Shown: positions 63,313 to 64,000 of the stretch, one piece after another | Layout: each line of letters begins with the position of its first letter | How positions within the stretch are numbered: the first letter of the stretch is position 1 | Assembly: GCF_029360665.1 (NCBI RefSeq) | Contig: NZ_JARDUB010000001.1 | Coordinates: 558,001 to 622,000 of the forward strand | Source of the DNA: Eudoraea chungangensis | GTDB taxonomy: Bacteria > Bacteroidota > Bacteroidia > Flavobacteriales > Flavobacteriaceae | Length of the DNA: 64,000 nt | Direction: 5' to 3' | Program-made: the position numbers and the translations under genes | Notes under the pieces: generated by a model | Databases searched by the model: none | Told to the model about the DNA's origin: nothing | The model's input: only the letters and a program-made list of their open reading frames with translations

Positions 63313-64000
63313 TTAGTCGAAACAATCTATGGTACTGTTAATAGCGGAATTTTCAATGGCTGTATTCTTGTTTATGGACGTCTCAAAAAGCATTGCCTTA
63401 TCTATGGCATGGCCAGAAGATCTTGCGGAAATTTCCATTTTATATATGCCTGCTGCTCCAAACTCCACGAAAATATCATGCGCATTATTGTCATAGGTAG
63501 ATGCCTGCCATTTAAAATCAAGATTATTGCCACTTCTGTACACTTTAAACCACCCTTCTGCCCCGGCACCTTCAGGATTCGGAGATTTTCCACTTCCTTT
63601 GGGGTATACTATACTCGTTCCTTTTTTTCCATAAAAGTCAGCAGCATCTGGGAATCTCAACCAAGTATCATTATGGTCGGTTCCACTATTGCCCATAACA
63701 ACAGCTGAATGCCAAATAAATTGATAAGTTCCAGGCTTATCGATCTTTAGATTGTATGTTACCATGCCATTACCAGGACTACCTAAATACTGATCTCCCT
63801 CCCAAAACATATAACCTTCACCAGAGGTCATTGCACTAATATCCTCTAGACTCCATGGCGATGTAAAAGCCTCATTTTCAAATTCGAAAACAACCAAGCC
63901 ATCTTTTTCGCTAATCATTTGATTCTCTACGGAGCAGGGCAGTTCTTCCTGTTCTATTTCATTTGGATTATCATCTTCCACTGATTCATCCGATATTGCT
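63313..64000 (-). CDS. Probable carbohydrate-binding (jelly-roll) domain protein, 5' truncated by window edge
   Basis: The frame is open to the last base; only the C-terminal 229 residues are seen (the GTG at 63981 is internal valine, not a start). An acidic linker (EDDNPNEIEQEELP) precedes a domain with FEFENEAFTSPWSLE, GTYQFIWHSAV, HNDTWLRFPDA and SARSSGHAIDKAMLFE. The last pattern is like the SGRS.GHAIDRI strand of carbohydrate-binding modules in marine polysaccharide-degrading enzymes. Probably a secreted or surface protein; binding specificity unknown. Ligand-binding role is inference from sequence pattern. Confidence 0.55.
   Translation of the reverse strand, partial: AISDESVEDDNPNEIEQEELPCSVENQMISEKDGLVVFEFENEAFTSPWSLEDISAMTSGEGYMFWEGDQYLGSPGNGMVTYNLKIDKPGTYQFIWHSAVVMGNSGTDHNDTWLRFPDAADFYGKKGTSIVYPKGSGKSPNPEGAGAEGWFKVYRSGNNLDFKWQASTYDNNAHDIFVEFGAAGIYKMEISARSSGHAIDKAMLFETSINKNTAIENSAINSTIDCFD

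Overview
The window is about 35% GC, densely coded, and almost certainly chromosome of a marine-type member of the Flavobacteriaceae (Bacteroidetes). Evidence: Bacteroidetes-type promoters (TTTG, about 19 nt, TAnnTTTG) precede many genes instead of Shine-Dalgarno-led starts; the acpP-fabF-rnc-IPExxxVDY-pyk operon is characteristic of the group; RNase HI carries a viroplasmin domain; an OmpA-family protein carries thrombospondin type 3 repeats; and AddA-like and AddB-like repair nucleases flank kbl and the ompA-like gene. Genus cannot be fixed from the sequence alone. There is no rRNA, IS element, CRISPR array or prophage; one tRNA-Ala(GGC) is present.

Layout. 1-4.8 kb: end of a SulP transporter, pheS, a CYTH/NAD(P)-binding pair, dinB and a PAS protein. 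4.8-9.1 kb (minus): acpP, fabF, rnc, IPExxxVDY protein and pyk, linking fatty acid synthesis, RNA processing and glycolysis. 9.3-13.5 kb: purN, RNase HI, a PfkB kinase and a divergent PurF-like amidotransferase. 13.5-14.6 kb: a 1.1 kb gene-free stretch with five tandem copies of a roughly 70-nt unit, each with its own -7 box and intrinsic terminator, read here as an array of paralogous small RNAs. 14.6-24.6 kb: sodB, AddA-like helicase-nuclease, kbl, ompA-like, AddB-like nuclease and an SDR. 24.7-43.8 kb: tRNA-Ala and a run of mostly housekeeping genes (usp, GNAT, MATE, enoyl-CoA hydratase, queD, lpxH-like, recJ, OsmC/AhpD-like pair, rsmI, tdk, alr, mscL, asd, prolyl oligopeptidase, an orphan ABC ATPase, arfB, a FAH-family enzyme, a GreA-like protein and an FAD oxidoreductase).

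43.8-49.5 kb is the lipid/cofactor block: pdxA, yceD (DUF177), rpmF, fabH, accB and accC on the minus strand, with ribE divergent from pdxA. 49.5-59.7 kb is transport-rich: a DUF5009-type acyltransferase with an SSS symporter, a TSUP permease, an EEP-family hydrolase, a TerB-like protein, an SbtA-type bicarbonate permease behind two small unknown genes and divergent from a LysR regulator, an AI-2E family permease and a YfcC-like permease. 59.7-64 kb holds a C39-peptidase ABC exporter with its HlyD-type adaptor (peptide export) and the 3' part of a probable carbohydrate-binding surface protein running off the window edge.

The strongest candidate for something undescribed is the five-copy small-RNA array at 13.58-14.53 kb. 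The conserved core, fixed promoter distance, base-paired terminators with different sequences but the same shape, and an upstream element at exactly the same distance in three copies are all directly visible. The function, the RNA's relation to known Rfam families and any targets are not.
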